64,000 nt of DNA. Origin: Takakia lepidozioides. Lineage: Eukaryota > Streptophyta > Takakiopsida > Takakiales > Takakiaceae. The stretch covers positions 38,950,042 to 39,014,041 of the forward strand of contig CM060734.1 of the NCBI GenBank assembly GCA_030704615.1. The letters run 5' to 3'. Both the position numbers and the translations under genes were made by a program. Positions 22,601 through 34,405 of this stretch are shown in pieces. Within the stretch, counting starts at the first letter, position 1. Every line of letters starts with the position of its first letter. The notes beneath the pieces were generated by a model. The model was not told the DNA's origin and ran no database searches. It was given only the letters and a program-made list of their open reading frames with translations.

Positions 22601-24637
22601 CTCCAAGGCAGGTCTAATAACGCGACAAAGCATGGTTTTCTTAACCTCAGAGTTGACCCCTCTGCAGTGGAAAAATTTAGTGAACCCCAGAGCTTTGCCC
22701 TTGCCAGTTTGAACAACTTTCCGGATATGTGCATCCCAATTACAATTGGAGGAAAACTCAACGCCCAGGTAAGTGTAGGAAGGGAGGACCAGGATCTCTT
22801 GGCTACCCCACTGCCACTTAAGATCACTTCCTCCCTCTCCTCTGTCGTTGAATGCTACCACTGCACATTTGCTGACATTAGCCTCTAGCTCCCAAAGATC
22901 AAAGTATCTCTTCACGCAATCAATCAACTCCTGGAGATTGGTTGGAGTCTCCCCTATGCCTGCGAAGTCATCCACAAACATAAGGGCTGGTATGGTGGTA
23001 TCACCCACCCTTAACCCAAATCCCTCACTTTCCACATCCTCGAGGAGTTGATTGATGAAAACATTGAAGAGCAGAGGGGAGAGAGTACATCCTTGAGCTA
23101 CACCTTGGTCTATGTCAAAGAAGTTGGACTTCTGTCCGTTAACAGTGACACAGCTTTTGGTGTGAGCATACAAGTTGTGGACAACTCTCCACATCTTTCC
23201 CTTGATCCCACAAGACCAGAGGCGGAACCATAGGCCATCTCTCCACACTGTGTCATAAGCCTTTTTGACATCCAGGAAAAAAACATAAGTGGGTTTCCCT
23301 TCTTTTTTCCTTCCCTGAATAATCTGGCTTAGAGTGAAGATATGATCCACACAGCCCCTGTTTCGCCAAAAGCCAGCTTGGCCTTCGTGGAAACAACCTC
23401 TAGACTCCAGATCAACCTCAAGACGAGTACTTATAACTCTGCAGAATGTCTTGCCAACAGCATTGAGGAGCGTGATGCCACGGTAGTTCCCCGGTTCTTC
23501 TCTGTCACCCTTCTTGTATAGATTGACAATGACCCCCTGTCGCCAGCGAAAAGGGATCATTTCAGTCTTCCAGATAAGGTTAAAGAGGAGAACTAGGGCC
23601 TCTATCATGGGATCGCCACCATGCTTGATAAGCTCGTTCGCAATACCATCAGGTCCACCAGCTTTATATCCATTTAAATGTTCAATTGCTTCCACAATCT
23701 CAGAAGAACTAATGGGAGCGTTATAAGCCATTGAAATATACTCCAGTTCATCAGGGCTGTTTTGAATCATAGGAACAGTTTTTCCAACTGTGTCCCTCCA
23801 TTCAGCAGAAGACCCCTCACTGTTAGACCTAGAAGTTCTGCCAAGGATACTGTAGTGATTTTCAAAGGTTTTGACAATGTCAACCGATGAAGTCACCACT
23901 GCACCTTTAGTAGTCTTCAGCGCTTGTACTTGCTGACCGTTTTTAGGCTTGTACAAACGTTGAAGGGCCAACCAGAATTTCTTGTCATTACCACCATGGT
24001 GGTTTGAGTTTATTTCACTGTATAACTTATCCCAGTATAATTTCTTCTGAGACCTAACAAGCTGATTGATATCTTTACGGAGCTGGTAGTACCACACCCA
24101 CAATTCTCTGTTGGTTTTCAAATTGCAGCACTCTTTATAGAGGGCTCGTCTCTCAGCTATCTTGTTGGTCCACCAATTAACAGCTCTACCGCAGACAATT
24201 AGTTTCCTCCCAATGATCTTGTCAGCCACGGAGGAAACGAAACTCTCCCAAGAGTCCACTGCTCTTTCGACTTCATTTCTTGCGTTGTCAGAGCGAGACT
24301 GAAGTTCTTGGAGCGATTGGACAAAGTGAGGGAGAGCCTCTTGCAAGGCCTGGACGTACTCAGCCTTGACCTCCTCATTATGGAATTTTTCTATGCGCCA
24401 CTTCCGAATCGAACGTTTCACAGATCTCTTGGTGTTGGGAAAACACCTTTTGACCTCAGTCCAAACCAGGAAGTGGTCAGAGGTACCAATATCAGTTCTG
24501 TCGATCAACACATTGGCACACTGGGGGAACAAATTTTTGTCCATTATGATATAGTCCACAATGGAACGTTCCCCAGTTTGGGATTTCTCACGAGTCCACT
24601 GCACTTGGTCACCTCTTGTCCTGTTATTCAAGGTCAA
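22550..24637 (-). pseudogene. LINE reverse transcriptase
   Basis: 695 codons. The start carries the end of the endonuclease (ERSIVDYIIMDKN, then TSDHFLVWTEV). The RT palm and fingers follow, with GYKAGGPDGIANELIKHG, NYRGITLLNAVGKTFCRVI, the FVDD catalytic box (ALMFVDDFAGIG) and SKCAVVAF. This clade of LINE RTs copies its own RNA at the nicked target. A two-base difference from the copy at 34.4 kb near 22607 shifts the frame before the C-terminal region, so no intact polyprotein is made. Confidence 0.9.
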
Positions 24638-26064
24638 AAGCTGAAGCTCTTCCAGACAGGTATTAACCGTCTGCCATTAGAATTCAGCTCGTCCTCACCA
24701 AAAGGCCCAATGATATCGTCCTGATGGAGCCCTTTGCCCACCCGGGCATTGAAGTCACCCAATAGCACTACCTGACCTTTGGCAAGGAACGAAGCACAGT
24801 CCAGCTTTACATCTTCGAAGGCTTTGTCTGCGTCAGCACTAAGGGTCCCCTCTGTGGGCATGTAAACACAACCCAAAAAGAGGTCCTTCGTACTCATGCC
24901 GCCCTTCAGATTGAGTTTTAGCCAGATACTATGCTCGTACCTCAAACCCTTGTTGATAATTTCACAATTATCAAACAAGAAATCACGGACAAAGAATCCA
25001 ACCCCTTTTTGACCGCGTTTGGCAGAGGCTGCCTTGAGAGTACACATCCTACCTGCCCATTTATAACCATTGACATCTCCAACCAGTTTATCCGACGTTT
25101 CCCATGTTTCTTGCCCAGCACAGATATGAATATCATTAGTCCGAAGGACTTGTCCCACTTCGAGTTGTTTCCTTTGGTTAGTAAGCCCTGAGAAGTTGAA
25201 AGTGGCCAGTCGCAAGCCAGCGCTCTGCATGTGAATTGTTTGTCGTCTACGTAGCTTGTGATTGCTCCTGGACGGCCAACCGTTCTGCAAAGGGGGGACA
25301 GTTACCCCATGTGTAGATTTTGCTCGTCTTGTGTAAACTTTGAGAATTGGTAAGCCATTCAGGGTACCAAATCCTTCAGTTACACGACGCACAGGCTCCG
25401 CACACTTAGGGGTATACTGTCCGTTAGACTGCTTGGGGACAATTACCCCGTGTGTAGATTTTGCTCGTCTTGTGTAGACTTTGAGGATTGGTAAACCATT
25501 TAGAGTACCAAATCCTTCAGTTACACGACGTTCAGGCTCTGCACACTTAGGGACAGATTGTCCATCTGACGGCTTGGGGACAATTACCCCGTGTATAGAA
25601 TTTGTTCGTCTTGTGTAAACCTTGAGGATTGGTAAACCATTCAGAGTACCAAATCCTTCAGATTCAGGACGTTCAGGTTCTGTACACTTAGGGGCATCTT
25701 GTCCTTCTGGCTGTTTGGATTCAACCTCATTCAGAGCATCAAACCGATTAGAAACTCTCAAGTTGAAGTCCTTGCCCTTGGTTGTCTTCCTAGAGCGCCC
25801 CATTGAATCACCAATGTCTAAGACCGCTCTCCAGCCAGTCAAAGGGTGAACTTCTTTGAGATTGAATTGATGTGGGACTCTATTAGAAGCACTTTTGGTC
25901 ATTGCAACCTTCAACGTACCCCTGTTATCAAGTCTCGAGATGGAACCATTAGCCATGAAATCCAAGCCTAAACTAGAGCATGTAGTTTTAAAGGACACAT
26001 CGTCCATCCTGGGATTCACCCCAAAAACTACACATGAAGCCCTAGATTTGGCATAAGTAACCAA
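24634..26064 (-). pseudogene. LINE N-terminal region plus AP endonuclease domain
   Basis: 476 codons. The first about 100 residues have no recognised fold. A linker then contains three tandem copies of a 47-residue unit (core GFGTLNGLPILKVYTRR). The endonuclease starts at LRLATFNFSGLTNQRKQLE and keeps the QETWE catalytic-site motif and LLGDFNARVG. The frame breaks by a single-base change just after NSNGRRL, and the rest of the endonuclease (with the SDHF motif) continues at the start of the following RT frame. The endonuclease would nick chromosomal DNA to prime reverse transcription at the target. Confidence 0.85.
25295..25715 (-). repeat. Three tandem 141-bp units inside the LINE coding region
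   Basis: Each unit encodes about 47 residues with the core GFGTLNGLPILKVYTRR followed by HGV.VP and PKCAEP. Unit starts on the plus strand fall near 25311, 25452 and 25592. The length is a multiple of three and the frame is kept through all three, so amplification happened while the frame was under selection or very recently. Confidence 0.85.
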
Positions 26065-26165
26065 TTCCCAGGAATCACCCTGGGGAGTTTTGATGTTGAT
26101 AGGAGCTAAAATTTTGATTGATCTCGCAGGCTATAAGTTTAAGCACAGGAACCAACCCGAGCCCA

Positions 26166-26795
26166 AGTGCCGAGTATGCTATACAGAGCATACGACTGCC
26201 CAATTTGGGCGGAGGGGCTGCCCCCAAGCGGTAGGGGTCCGCTTGTTACCATTCAGAGATCACACTCCAGGGAGTTGCAGGGAATGGCCCATGTAGGCAT
26301 ATTCTAAAGAGGGAAAGGCCCCAAGCTTTCCAACTAATGCACTACCTTACCTGGAGCAAAGCGCTTCAGGTCGAAACAAACAAGGACACGAGGTCACAAG
26401 GCCGGCATTTAGTCACAGAGACATTAATGTACTCCCGTATCAAGTCCACCCAATGGCAACAGGCTTCCTAGAGGACAGGGAGAGGGAGAACATAGAAAGA
26501 GAGAGAGAGAGAAAGACACATTGATCTGTGAGTTTGGCCATGACCCACAGGACACTAACTCGGTCATCCTTTCAAAAACTCTGAAATTTCTTGATCCACT
26601 AATCATAGAGAGTGAGATGACTTACCAAGGGTGGAGAAAACAATGAAAACAAAAGTCATCGCTGTAGAATGAGATATACGGTCCAAAGCTCTTGCAGATA
26701 TTCCCACAAGCATCGACATTTTGAAATGGAAGCATCCGCTACAGGTATCTTACTACAACTCCTGCCTGTCACCTACTACCTGTCACCTCGGTCTG
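26166..26795. other. LINE 5' flank / 3' flank of the OEP7-like gene
   Basis: No gene is seen. The right part presumably contains the 3' UTR of the leftward-transcribed OEP7-like gene. A short GA-rich run lies near 26493-26512. Confidence 0.4.
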
Positions 26796-27038
26796 TCAGA
26801 CACTGCTTTGGCCTATATGTGGCTTCTTAGGGCTGCTAGGAAACTCTGATTCTTCGTCTTTTCGAGGGGCTTCCACATAGGGGGTGGCAATCTCATCGTC
26901 AGGGTCATAATCAGGATCCAGCGATCTGTTCAATGCGGAGCGTCCAGTTTGCAGGCAAGGCTTGCACGCCAACTCAACTGCACCCCACCCCAGCAAAATC
27001 GCTACTCCCAGTATGATCAAAGTTTCTACCGCACCCAT
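26796..27038 (-). CDS. Small chloroplast outer-envelope protein, OEP7/OEP14-like
   Basis: 80 residues. An N-terminal hydrophobic segment (residues about 5-20, ETLIILGVAILLGWGAVELA) is followed by a basic stretch with K-P and R residues. Then comes an acidic, Asp/Pro-rich tail with the core DPDYDPDDE. This arrangement matches the plant OEP7 family, signal-anchored proteins of the chloroplast outer envelope: single N-terminal anchor, cytosolic C-terminus and a G-W-x-A/I-E-x-A-x-K-P motif after the anchor. The single ATG at 27036-27038 gives the expected size. The assignment rests on motif pattern, not on a database search. It sits between a LINE and a foldback element. Confidence 0.65.
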   Translation of the reverse strand: MGAVETLIILGVAILLGWGAVELACKPCLQTGRSALNRSLDPDYDPDDEIATPYVEAPRKDEESEFPSSPKKPHIGQSSV

Positions 27039-27475
27039 TACTCTGTCCTCCTCCTTCAGCTAGCCCACCGTTGTCAGCCCAAACCCCCCACTCTTTTTCA
27101 CTCGTCAGTCTCAACACAGTCCACACCTCTCTCTTTCCCTCCCCTGCTTTGGGGTGAGTCAAAAGTCTCTGTTTCTTCTTCTTTTTTTTGGGTTTTTTCT
27201 TTTTTTCCTTTTGCTAACTTCAATCCTTGTACGAGCTTTTGCAAAATACTGTGAGGTAGTTTGATCCTGGGACTGGTTGACATGGCATCTTTCAAGCCAT
27301 AACCAGAAGCAGGAATTCTTTGCTTGCCACATGGAGGACGGTCATAAGCCAATTCACACTGGGAAGGAAAGGGTTTATAGAGCTGAGTTGCAGGCAGCAT
27401 GAACTCTCCTGGTAGGTAAGGGTCTTTCAAAGTTTTGAATGTATGGATTGGCCATAGTTTTTACAAAGGATTGCG

Positions 27476-28666
27476 TAGGGAATCCAAAAAGGCCTTGATG
27501 TGAAATGCATCGCAATTCACTTGATCACCCCCCCTAAAAGTGCGCAATTCAATTGAACTAACCCTAGTTTGCAATTCAATTGAATTGTCGGCACACGATT
27601 CAATTGAATTGCGAATTGGCAATTCAATTGAAATGCATCACAATTCACTTGATCACCCCCCTAAAATCGGGCAGCAACTGAAATCGGACTACACTGGGAC
27701 TACAATTCAATTGAATTGTAATCTATAATTTTTAACTTATTTTTGTATATAATATATAATATATATGTACATGTATATATTCAAATTATATTTATACACA
27801 TATAAGAGTATAAGCTAAAAATACATGTTGCCCGTCTATTCTTGCTGGCCCTCTTTCTTGTGCCCTTGAGGAAATTGTGGAGTTGTGAAACCACCCTTAG
27901 CCTCAGCGAGAAAGGGAGAGCCAGAGACGGAGACAGATCAGCAGCTTCCTGTGATTCACTGGCAAAAGAAACATGGCTGGCTCCGAAAAAAAACAGACAA
28001 AATCAAACCTGACAATTGATGAAAGGCTTCCCCTGCATCACCATGTAGTCCCCTAACACTAGTATCTGCCCAGGACAAAGAAAACAAAAAATATGTTCAT
28101 CTTGAGAATTATCAAAAATTTCGATACCCTTACAAAGGTATCATGTTGAAGTTGGGATGTGTGTTCCATGTAAGTTTAATATATCAAACTCTTACGCGTT
28201 GATACTCTTACATTGGTATCATGTTTGGTATATGTACATAGCCATATATTGGCACCAACATCCACAAAGAGAGACAATCCCGCTTTTACGAGCGCTTCGT
28301 GACTTCCCCTCTCTCTCTCTCTCTCTCTCTCTCCCTATTGGGCTCAAGCCTTACCACGGGCAAAGGATTGACAACGGACAGCAAGAATAGACGGGCAACA
28401 TGTATTTTTAGCTTATACATATGTATATATGTATAATTTATATTTATATATATTATATACAGAAATAAGTTAAAAATTATAGATTACAATTCAATTGAAT
28501 TGTAGTCAGCGATTCAATTGAATTGCGAATTGGCAATTCAATTGAATTGCAAATTAGGGTTAGTTCAATTGAGTTGCCCTTGCAATTCAATTGAATTGCG
28601 CACTTTTAGGGGGTGATCAAGTGAATTGCGATGCATTTCACATCAAGGCCTTTTTGGAATTCCCTA
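27476..28666. mobile_element. Non-autonomous foldback DNA transposon with long terminal inverted repeats
   Basis: The ends are TAGGGAATCC...GGAATTCCCTA. The left arm (27476-27849) and right arm (28379-28666) are inverted copies. The left arm is longer because it contains an internal duplication with a second copy of the CACTTGATCACCCCC motif. The element is flanked by a 6-bp direct repeat ATTGCG (27470-27475 and 28667-28672), taken as the target-site duplication. Both arms carry several copies of the 16-bp palindrome CAATTCAATTGAATTG. The central about 530 bases have no coding potential beyond short frames and include a CT microsatellite (28311-28333). The superfamily is uncertain, since a 6-bp duplication is unusual. 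Confidence 0.88.
28311..28333. repeat. CT microsatellite inside the foldback element
   Basis: About eleven CT dinucleotides in the single-copy centre of the foldback element. Its position would let a transcript through the element form a very long hairpin with a pyrimidine-rich loop. Confidence 0.8.
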
Positions 28667-28672
28667 ATTGCG

Positions 28673-29590
28673 ATCAATCAATATCAGATCTCAGACCTAG
28701 CTCTCCATGGCTGACGAGCCGCAGCAATGTGAGCAGAAAATGCACACCACCTCCCCAAGTTCATCCATCAGAATGCCCCTCCTACAGTACATTATCTAGT
28801 ACATATGTGGCCACGTGCAGCCACATTATAGACATGGCTGCCTTGCATTATCCAGAGGGCAGGCAACTATCACACACTTACAGCCCAGACACTTGCATAC
28901 TGGAATCCCCAAATTATCAAATGACAGGAGGCCTCAACAAAGCACAACTGCACTTGCAGGTCAGCTATGCAGAGAAAAGTAGGAACAAGGGAGAAAGAGG
29001 GAAATCTGAGATTGGTCAGCCCTTATATATATAAACTTCAGCTCTTGCCTTGCTTTCGGATTTTAGTTCATAAACAGTTTTTAGTTAGCGCTTTTGCAGG
29101 GCATAAAGATCTTTTAGTTCTGGTGCAGCCTCAGCAACCATTGCAGAACTCAACAAAGACATCGGCAAAATACCAACCAAAATCTGGATTAGGAAAGCAT
29201 CATATCCTTCTAGAAACAAGCAAACAAACAAGGCTGCAACAAACTTCATAATGTGTCTGTTGGAAGAAACAAATGGGGCCCTCGACAACAGCCCCAAAAA
29301 AACTTTTTTCTCTAACATAGAAAGCCTCATGCAGATATGCTGCCTAGCATTTCTCATCCTGAACAAGGGATGGCTGTCCGGAATAGGCAGCTTTTACTTC
29401 GCACTATAAACTTGTGTCATGCAATGTGCACTAATTAAAGTTCCCTGTTTGGAGTCTGGATGATTAGCACTCACTTCAACCTGGTATGCTTCACTGCACT
29501 GATTGGTTCGCAATCGGTGGGTATGTGCAGTCACTAAGGCTCAGAGGCACTCCGTGATCATCTGGAGTTTCCCAGATATCAAACATAAAC
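28673..29590. other. Intergenic region right of the foldback element
   Basis: No supported gene. An open frame at 28591-29034 overlaps the transposon arm and has no domain. Confidence 0.4.
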
Positions 29591-29599
29591 ACATTTAGA

Positions 29600-30064
29600 A
29601 GGTGCCTCTCTTTATGATGAAATTGTTGAGTAGAGCTGCCCATTTTTCCAACACTCTCTGGGACGCATACAAAGCCATCTTCGTCGCATGCGTTGTAATC
29701 GCTCGACCCCAGTACTTTTCAGCAATGAGGTAGCTCAATCCGCCCGGAGACAACGAACTCCTTCGCCAATGCTGAGGCAAATGGACCCCGCCGGAATGCC
29801 ATCAACACAAATTGCTCTGAACCAAGGATGGGGATCAATTACAGAACTGAAATACTCACGGGCTTCTTCCTCAGACTGAAGACTGTCACACGTGCTTGTT
29901 GTTGTAAACTCATCGTCTCCATACCATGTCAGCATGTACTTCACATCCTCAATGCTGAATTCCCGAAGTGTCACCCGATCAGACGCGATGCCGGCAGGTG
30001 ATGCGAGGCTTTCCAAGGGGACACTGAGTGAAATTTGCCAACCTGGAGCACCCCTTTCAAACAC
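29600..30064 (-). pseudogene. GNAT-family N-acetyltransferase, broken copy
   Basis: The frame at 30064-29735 contains DRVTLREFSIEDVKYMLTWY, then HPWFRAICVDGIPAGSICLS, typical of a plant RimJ/RimL-like GNAT that transfers acetyl from acetyl-CoA. The acetyl-CoA binding part continues in another frame (YLIAEKYWGRAITTHATKMA), so there is a frameshift near 29745. After KMA the sequence jumps directly to YASQRVLEKWA, omitting about 20 residues normally present between those motifs. No proper start codon is seen. The combination indicates a decayed partial copy. A gene with tiny unannotated introns is a less likely alternative. Confidence 0.75.
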
Positions 30065-30374
30065 TCGACCAGTATTTGCCTTGTGATCAAGCCCCCTAAC
30101 TTATCAACCGTTGGCCAGCTGCAAACAAAGCCAAGGTTTACTCAGGTGATGAATAAACGACCAAACACTAGTGCTTTGACTCGTCAACTAAGGCGATTGT
30201 TGAGAAGATTGGGTAGCAGAACCACGTGCACTGACCCTGTGCATATGCAAACGAAGCAAACCTTCCCGGGGCATCCATAGATTGGACAGCAATATGGGAT
30301 TAGTACCCCCACATACCGCTGAGAGGAGGAGGAGGGAACCTCCACAAAGATAGAATAGCATCTCTCTATTCAAC

Positions 30375-30870
30375 AACCTTCTCAACTTGTATGCTTAAGT
30401 GTGGGAACTTGGTGGATGCATGCCAAGTATTTGACAATATGCCTGAACGAGATCTGGGCCTTACTTGGAATACAAAGATAGCAGGATTTGCCAAGCATGT
30501 GTTGCAGGGAGGCTTTGGATATCTATGAGACAATTCCACAGGAAGGGGGGATACCCAGCAGAGTCACAACTTTTGCACTGTCAATCCGGGTGCTGGCCTG
30601 GCAGCTCTGGAAAGGGCCAAAGAGGTACATTCCGACATCGTCACAGTTAGGGTTATACCAGAGATCATTCAGGAGACTGCCCTTGTCCATATGTATTCAA
30701 ATGCGGGAGCATGAAGGAAGTAGGGCAAGTGTTTGACAACATGGCTCCACAAATTGTGGTGTCATGGAGTGCAATAACAGCAGTATGCCCAGCATGAGGA
30801 AGCTGTCTGACTATTTGAACAAATGCAACAGGAAAGCTTGAAGCCAAATGGTGTCACAAATCACAGCTAA
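30375..30870 (+). pseudogene. PPR gene fragment
   Basis: A decayed P-L-S series reads across changing frames: LLNLY-like start, CGNLVDACQVFDNMPERD, then NTKIAGFAKH and CQVFDNMA-type pieces. Frameshifts lie near 30500 and 30590. It is homologous to the N-terminal repeats of PPR gene 1. No start, E or DYW parts are present. Confidence 0.75.
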
Positions 30871-31229
30871 AGACATGCAGAGCTGATATATGAAGCTGTG
30901 GTTAGTGAGAATCTTTCTGGTACTGATGGTTGTTCATCATCCCAAAACTGGCACTCAAGTCTTGCATGTGGTGGAAAGCCTCTGCAGTTCTTGTAGCTTG
31001 AAAAGGAGCAGATGTCAAGCTACTGGATATCTCCAGCTATATCATGTTCCTATCTTCATAAAAACAATATTTGCATTGTGATCATCACCATGGGCCACTC
31101 CCAGAGTGTGCCGTACTGACAGTCACATCCAATGAAGGTTCTTTCAAGGTTACTGTTTTTGTAATCAGACTACTGCCAAATTACTATCCATCCTAAATTT
31201 TGAATCCATGCTATCCTGAATATTGCTTG

Positions 31230-33050
31230 TTTCACCAGTAATCTCCACATGAACAACCCCATCCCGAAGTGGTGAAAGCAGTTGACATCCCGTACGACAA
31301 CTGTTCGCCCAACAATCTTTGAGATGAACTTGGTAGCAGTGTGGCAGTCACCACACACACACAAGTTTTTGATAATACGAATAGATGTCTGGGGAGGTGT
31401 GCTGATGAGGGCAAAAGCAATAGCCAGCTTCTCACTGTGGTGGCAAAGAGAAAGTTCCCTTTCCTCCTCCTCCAAATCACGCAATACAAAGCTTGTGTCA
31501 GGCACATACCCTGCATCCGTCATCTGCACATATAATCTCTTCAGCTCAGCATGGATTTCCTCAATTCGTGGATGTACTTTGTCTTCTACTGTAAATATAT
31601 GCACCTCGTTGTCGACCTCCACACAGCTGTGCCCTGGATCCTTTCTGACACCTCTATCCTCCATCATTTTTCTCACCTTCTCTTTATCATCCCACCTACC
31701 AGCCGCAGCATAGATGTTTGATAGCAGCACGTACGCCGCAGGGTGCTGTGGTTTGCATTTCATAACACATTTTGCCGCAATTTCACCGAGCTCCACATTG
31801 CCATGAATTCTGCAGGCACCAAGCAAGGCCCCCCACACTGAAGCACCCGGTTCTATTGGCATACAATTCTAGCTTCCATGATGTCAGCATGGACCTGCTT
31901 GCCTTTTTCCAGGGCCCCTAGGTTAATACATGCATAAAGAACAGAGATGAATGTGACCCTGTTGGATGTTAATCCTTCCTGTTGCATTTGCTCATAGACT
32001 TTCAGAGCCTCTTCACCCTGACCATGTTGAGAATATCCTGCAATCATTGCACTCCATGAGACCACATCTCGGTTAACCATACCGTCAAACACTTCTTTCG
32101 CATCCTTCATGCTGCCGCATTTGGCATACATGTCGACAAGTGCAGTCTCCAGATTAATATATTCTGCAATCCCAGCTTTGATGATGTCAGCATGGACCTC
32201 TTTCCCCTTTTCCAGGGCTCCTAGGCTTGCACAAGCATTGAGAACACTTATGAATGTGACCCTGTTGGGTGTTACCCGTTCCTGTTGCATTTGCTCATAG
32301 AGCTCGAAAGCCTCCCTACCACAACCATTCTGAGCACATCCTGCGATCATCACACTCCATGAGACCACATCCCGTTTAGTCATGCTGTCAAACACATGAA
32401 TTGCGTCCTTCATACTCCTGCATTTGGCATACATATCGATAAGGGTATTCTCCAGGATGATATCTGGCACAATTCCAGCTTTGATAATGTCTTCATGAAT
32501 CTCTTTGCCCTTTCCCAGGCGTGCTGGCACATGCGTTGAGAATGCAAATGAATGTGACTCTATCTGGAGTCACCTCTTCCCATTGCATTTGTTCATATAT
32601 TTTGAAAGCCTCCTCAGCATTCCCATGCTTAGCATACCCTGCTATCATCATAGTCGAAGTAAACATATCTCGTTCAGGCATTTTGTCAAACACTTGACGG
32701 GCATCCACAACACTTCCACACTTGGCATACATGTTGACAAGGGCATTGAGTAGAAAGATTTTTGGCTTGAATCCACTTTGCATGATGTGGGCATGCACCT
32801 GCTTTCCGTTGGCTAGGTCTTTCATGTTGATACACTCCCGTAAGAGGTGGACATAAGTATTGGAGTTTGCATGAATGCCTGGTTGGTTCAAAATGTGCAG
32901 CGCTTCTTTCAGTCGCCCTGCCTTACATAGTGACCTCACATACCTACGGATGCCATAAGAGGCCTGATTGAGTCCCTCTCTTGGTCTTCTTCAGGAGTAG
33001 TGGTGCTGTTGGGGCCCCTACCCCTGCCGCCATTATGATTTCCAACAAAC
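31230..33050 (-). pseudogene. PPR-DYW pseudogene (PPR gene 3)
   Basis: Homologous to PPR gene 1 from N-terminus to DYW. The upstream part is 32939-32493 (LCKAGRLKEALHILNQPGIH onward). A frameshift near 32515 leads to 32530-31853 (two P-L-S triplets). There the frame jumps from HADIMEARIV straight to MPIEPGASVWGALLGACRIH. That join omits the last repeats and the first E region, a deletion of roughly 100 or more codons. The DYW domain is well kept ([22 protein letters not shown]), but a one-base shift after CFHHFG moves the terminal CGDYW out of frame. At least three lesions make it a pseudogene, though a recent one. Confidence 0.88.
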
Positions 33051-33299
33051 GACTGAGCCTGAGTCCAGCCTGCCTTCCTGCATGACTTCAAACTGTTAGT
33101 TGAAAACCTTCAAACTCAGGCACGCGATAATTCTCAAACACCATTGCGAGCCATAGCGAGGCCTCTTGCTACAAAAATTTAACAGGGTCACTACACCTCA
33201 CCAATTTTGGCTCTTTGCGTTGGCACCCTTGAATTCTCATAAAAGCATTACCTGTTGCAATCTGGGCCGGGCTCTCCATGCTGTACATTGATACTTGAG

Positions 33300-33490
33300 C
33301 AATCACCAGATTGTACTCGACCTTGCATCCTGTCAGCTAGCTCTGCTTTCACCCAAGTAAGGTTCAACGAACTCTCAATCCAAAGGACCTGGTTTGAGCA
33401 CATGTGTCTGATGTCTGCTGATCTTGGATTTTCTGTGAAAAACATGAGTGGGTAGCTGAGCAGCCATAGCTTCAACCACAGCCTTGCATA
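33300..33490 (-). repeat. Conserved block upstream of PPR gene 3
   Basis: Counterpart of 14870-15085. The sense-strand reading includes TENPRSADIRHM and VLWIESSLNLTWVKAELA, at the same distance upstream of the PPR start as in gene 1. It keeps an open frame over the stretch at 33541-33248. Confidence 0.6.
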
Positions 33491-33549
33491 GACCAGGCTA
33501 CAACCACCAGCAACAACAGCTTTAAGCACAGCCTCAAACAATCAGAACG

Positions 33550-34405
33550 AATCTACAAAGCCATGAGCATCATAAGTCAGTATCAAATTAACAAATAACA
33601 AATCCACCAAAGAGCCACCATGCAGGAGTGACATATATAACTATTATGTGACTGTCATATCAACAAAAACAAATACTCGGAAGTTTATCAACGTGTCATC
33701 TCAATGTCTTTTCCTAACAAAAGAGATGACCTCCCACCACTCTGAAGGATCTGACATGAACTCCTGCCGATTTATGCTTATTTCTTGGTCTGGGTGCAAA
33801 TACCACAAGAAAACAAAGCTGTAGCAGCTACTAATTGATGGGTACTTATACATGAAGACTGAGCCTCAGATTGGGGTTTGGAGCAACATTACTGGAAATT
33901 GACATTTGGTTCATTGCCTTTTTCGTCTGAATATCCCTCCCCTTGTGGATAGGAACCCTACCCTTCCCAGAGGATTGATGTATGGCATGCAGTCCACCCT
34001 CAAGGGTACTGCACAGCTAACATTTCCCTCTATGCCATTTTCCTCTGTAAGTGTGACCAACAGTTAAAAGAAACCCACATTTGACAGTGGGAGAAATGAG
34101 ATACCCAGGGAGAACCAGCTCAAGGTAAATCGAAGAAAATGTTAGCAGGGTACCATTGAGTTAATCCCTCTCTACTCACAATTGATAGACTGAGGATTGT
34201 GGCTCTGCAATGGTCCAGGAGGCCCACGGCAAAGTGTCACATATATGTGATGACCTGCTCTCTAAATTAAGGAGTGAAAAAAGCTGCATCGCGGTTTCCT
34301 TGGTCTTGAGCGAGCACTGTCATAACAGAATTCAGAGAAAACCTGGTAGGTATTGTGAAAAAACCGAGTATCTCACAGGTTGCAAAACCCATCTCTCTCT
34401 CTCTC
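33550..34405. other. Intergenic region
   Basis: Nothing recognisable. A short frame at 34210-34464 runs into the LINE copy and is not a gene. A CT run immediately before 34406 overlaps the LINE insertion point. Confidence 0.4.

Larger units (their letters stand above)
21626..26165 (-). mobile_element. LINE (non-LTR retrotransposon, AP-endonuclease type), nearly full length, inactivated
   Basis: Transcribed leftward, with an N-terminal region of unknown fold, an AP-type endonuclease, reverse transcriptase and a C-terminal CCHC-like zinc knuckle. At least three frame breaks (near 24650, 22600 and 22290) show the copy is dead. The 3' end is defined by comparison with 34406-35377 and 63967-64000. 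All three end in GAGTACAATCTCT and then diverge, without a poly(A) tail. The 5' end is uncertain; the frame is open to an in-frame stop near 26130. The 3' kilobase is nearly identical to the copy at 34.4 kb, so the family was active recently. Confidence 0.88.

Noticed and set aside
27098-27430. 110-codon minus-strand frame just upstream of the OEP7-like gene
   Set aside because: Lysine- and glutamate-rich low complexity with no recognised domain; more likely 5' untranslated sequence.
28157-28390. 77-codon frame inside the foldback element
   Set aside because: Ends in a CT-repeat translation (SLSLSL) with no domain; not a transposase.
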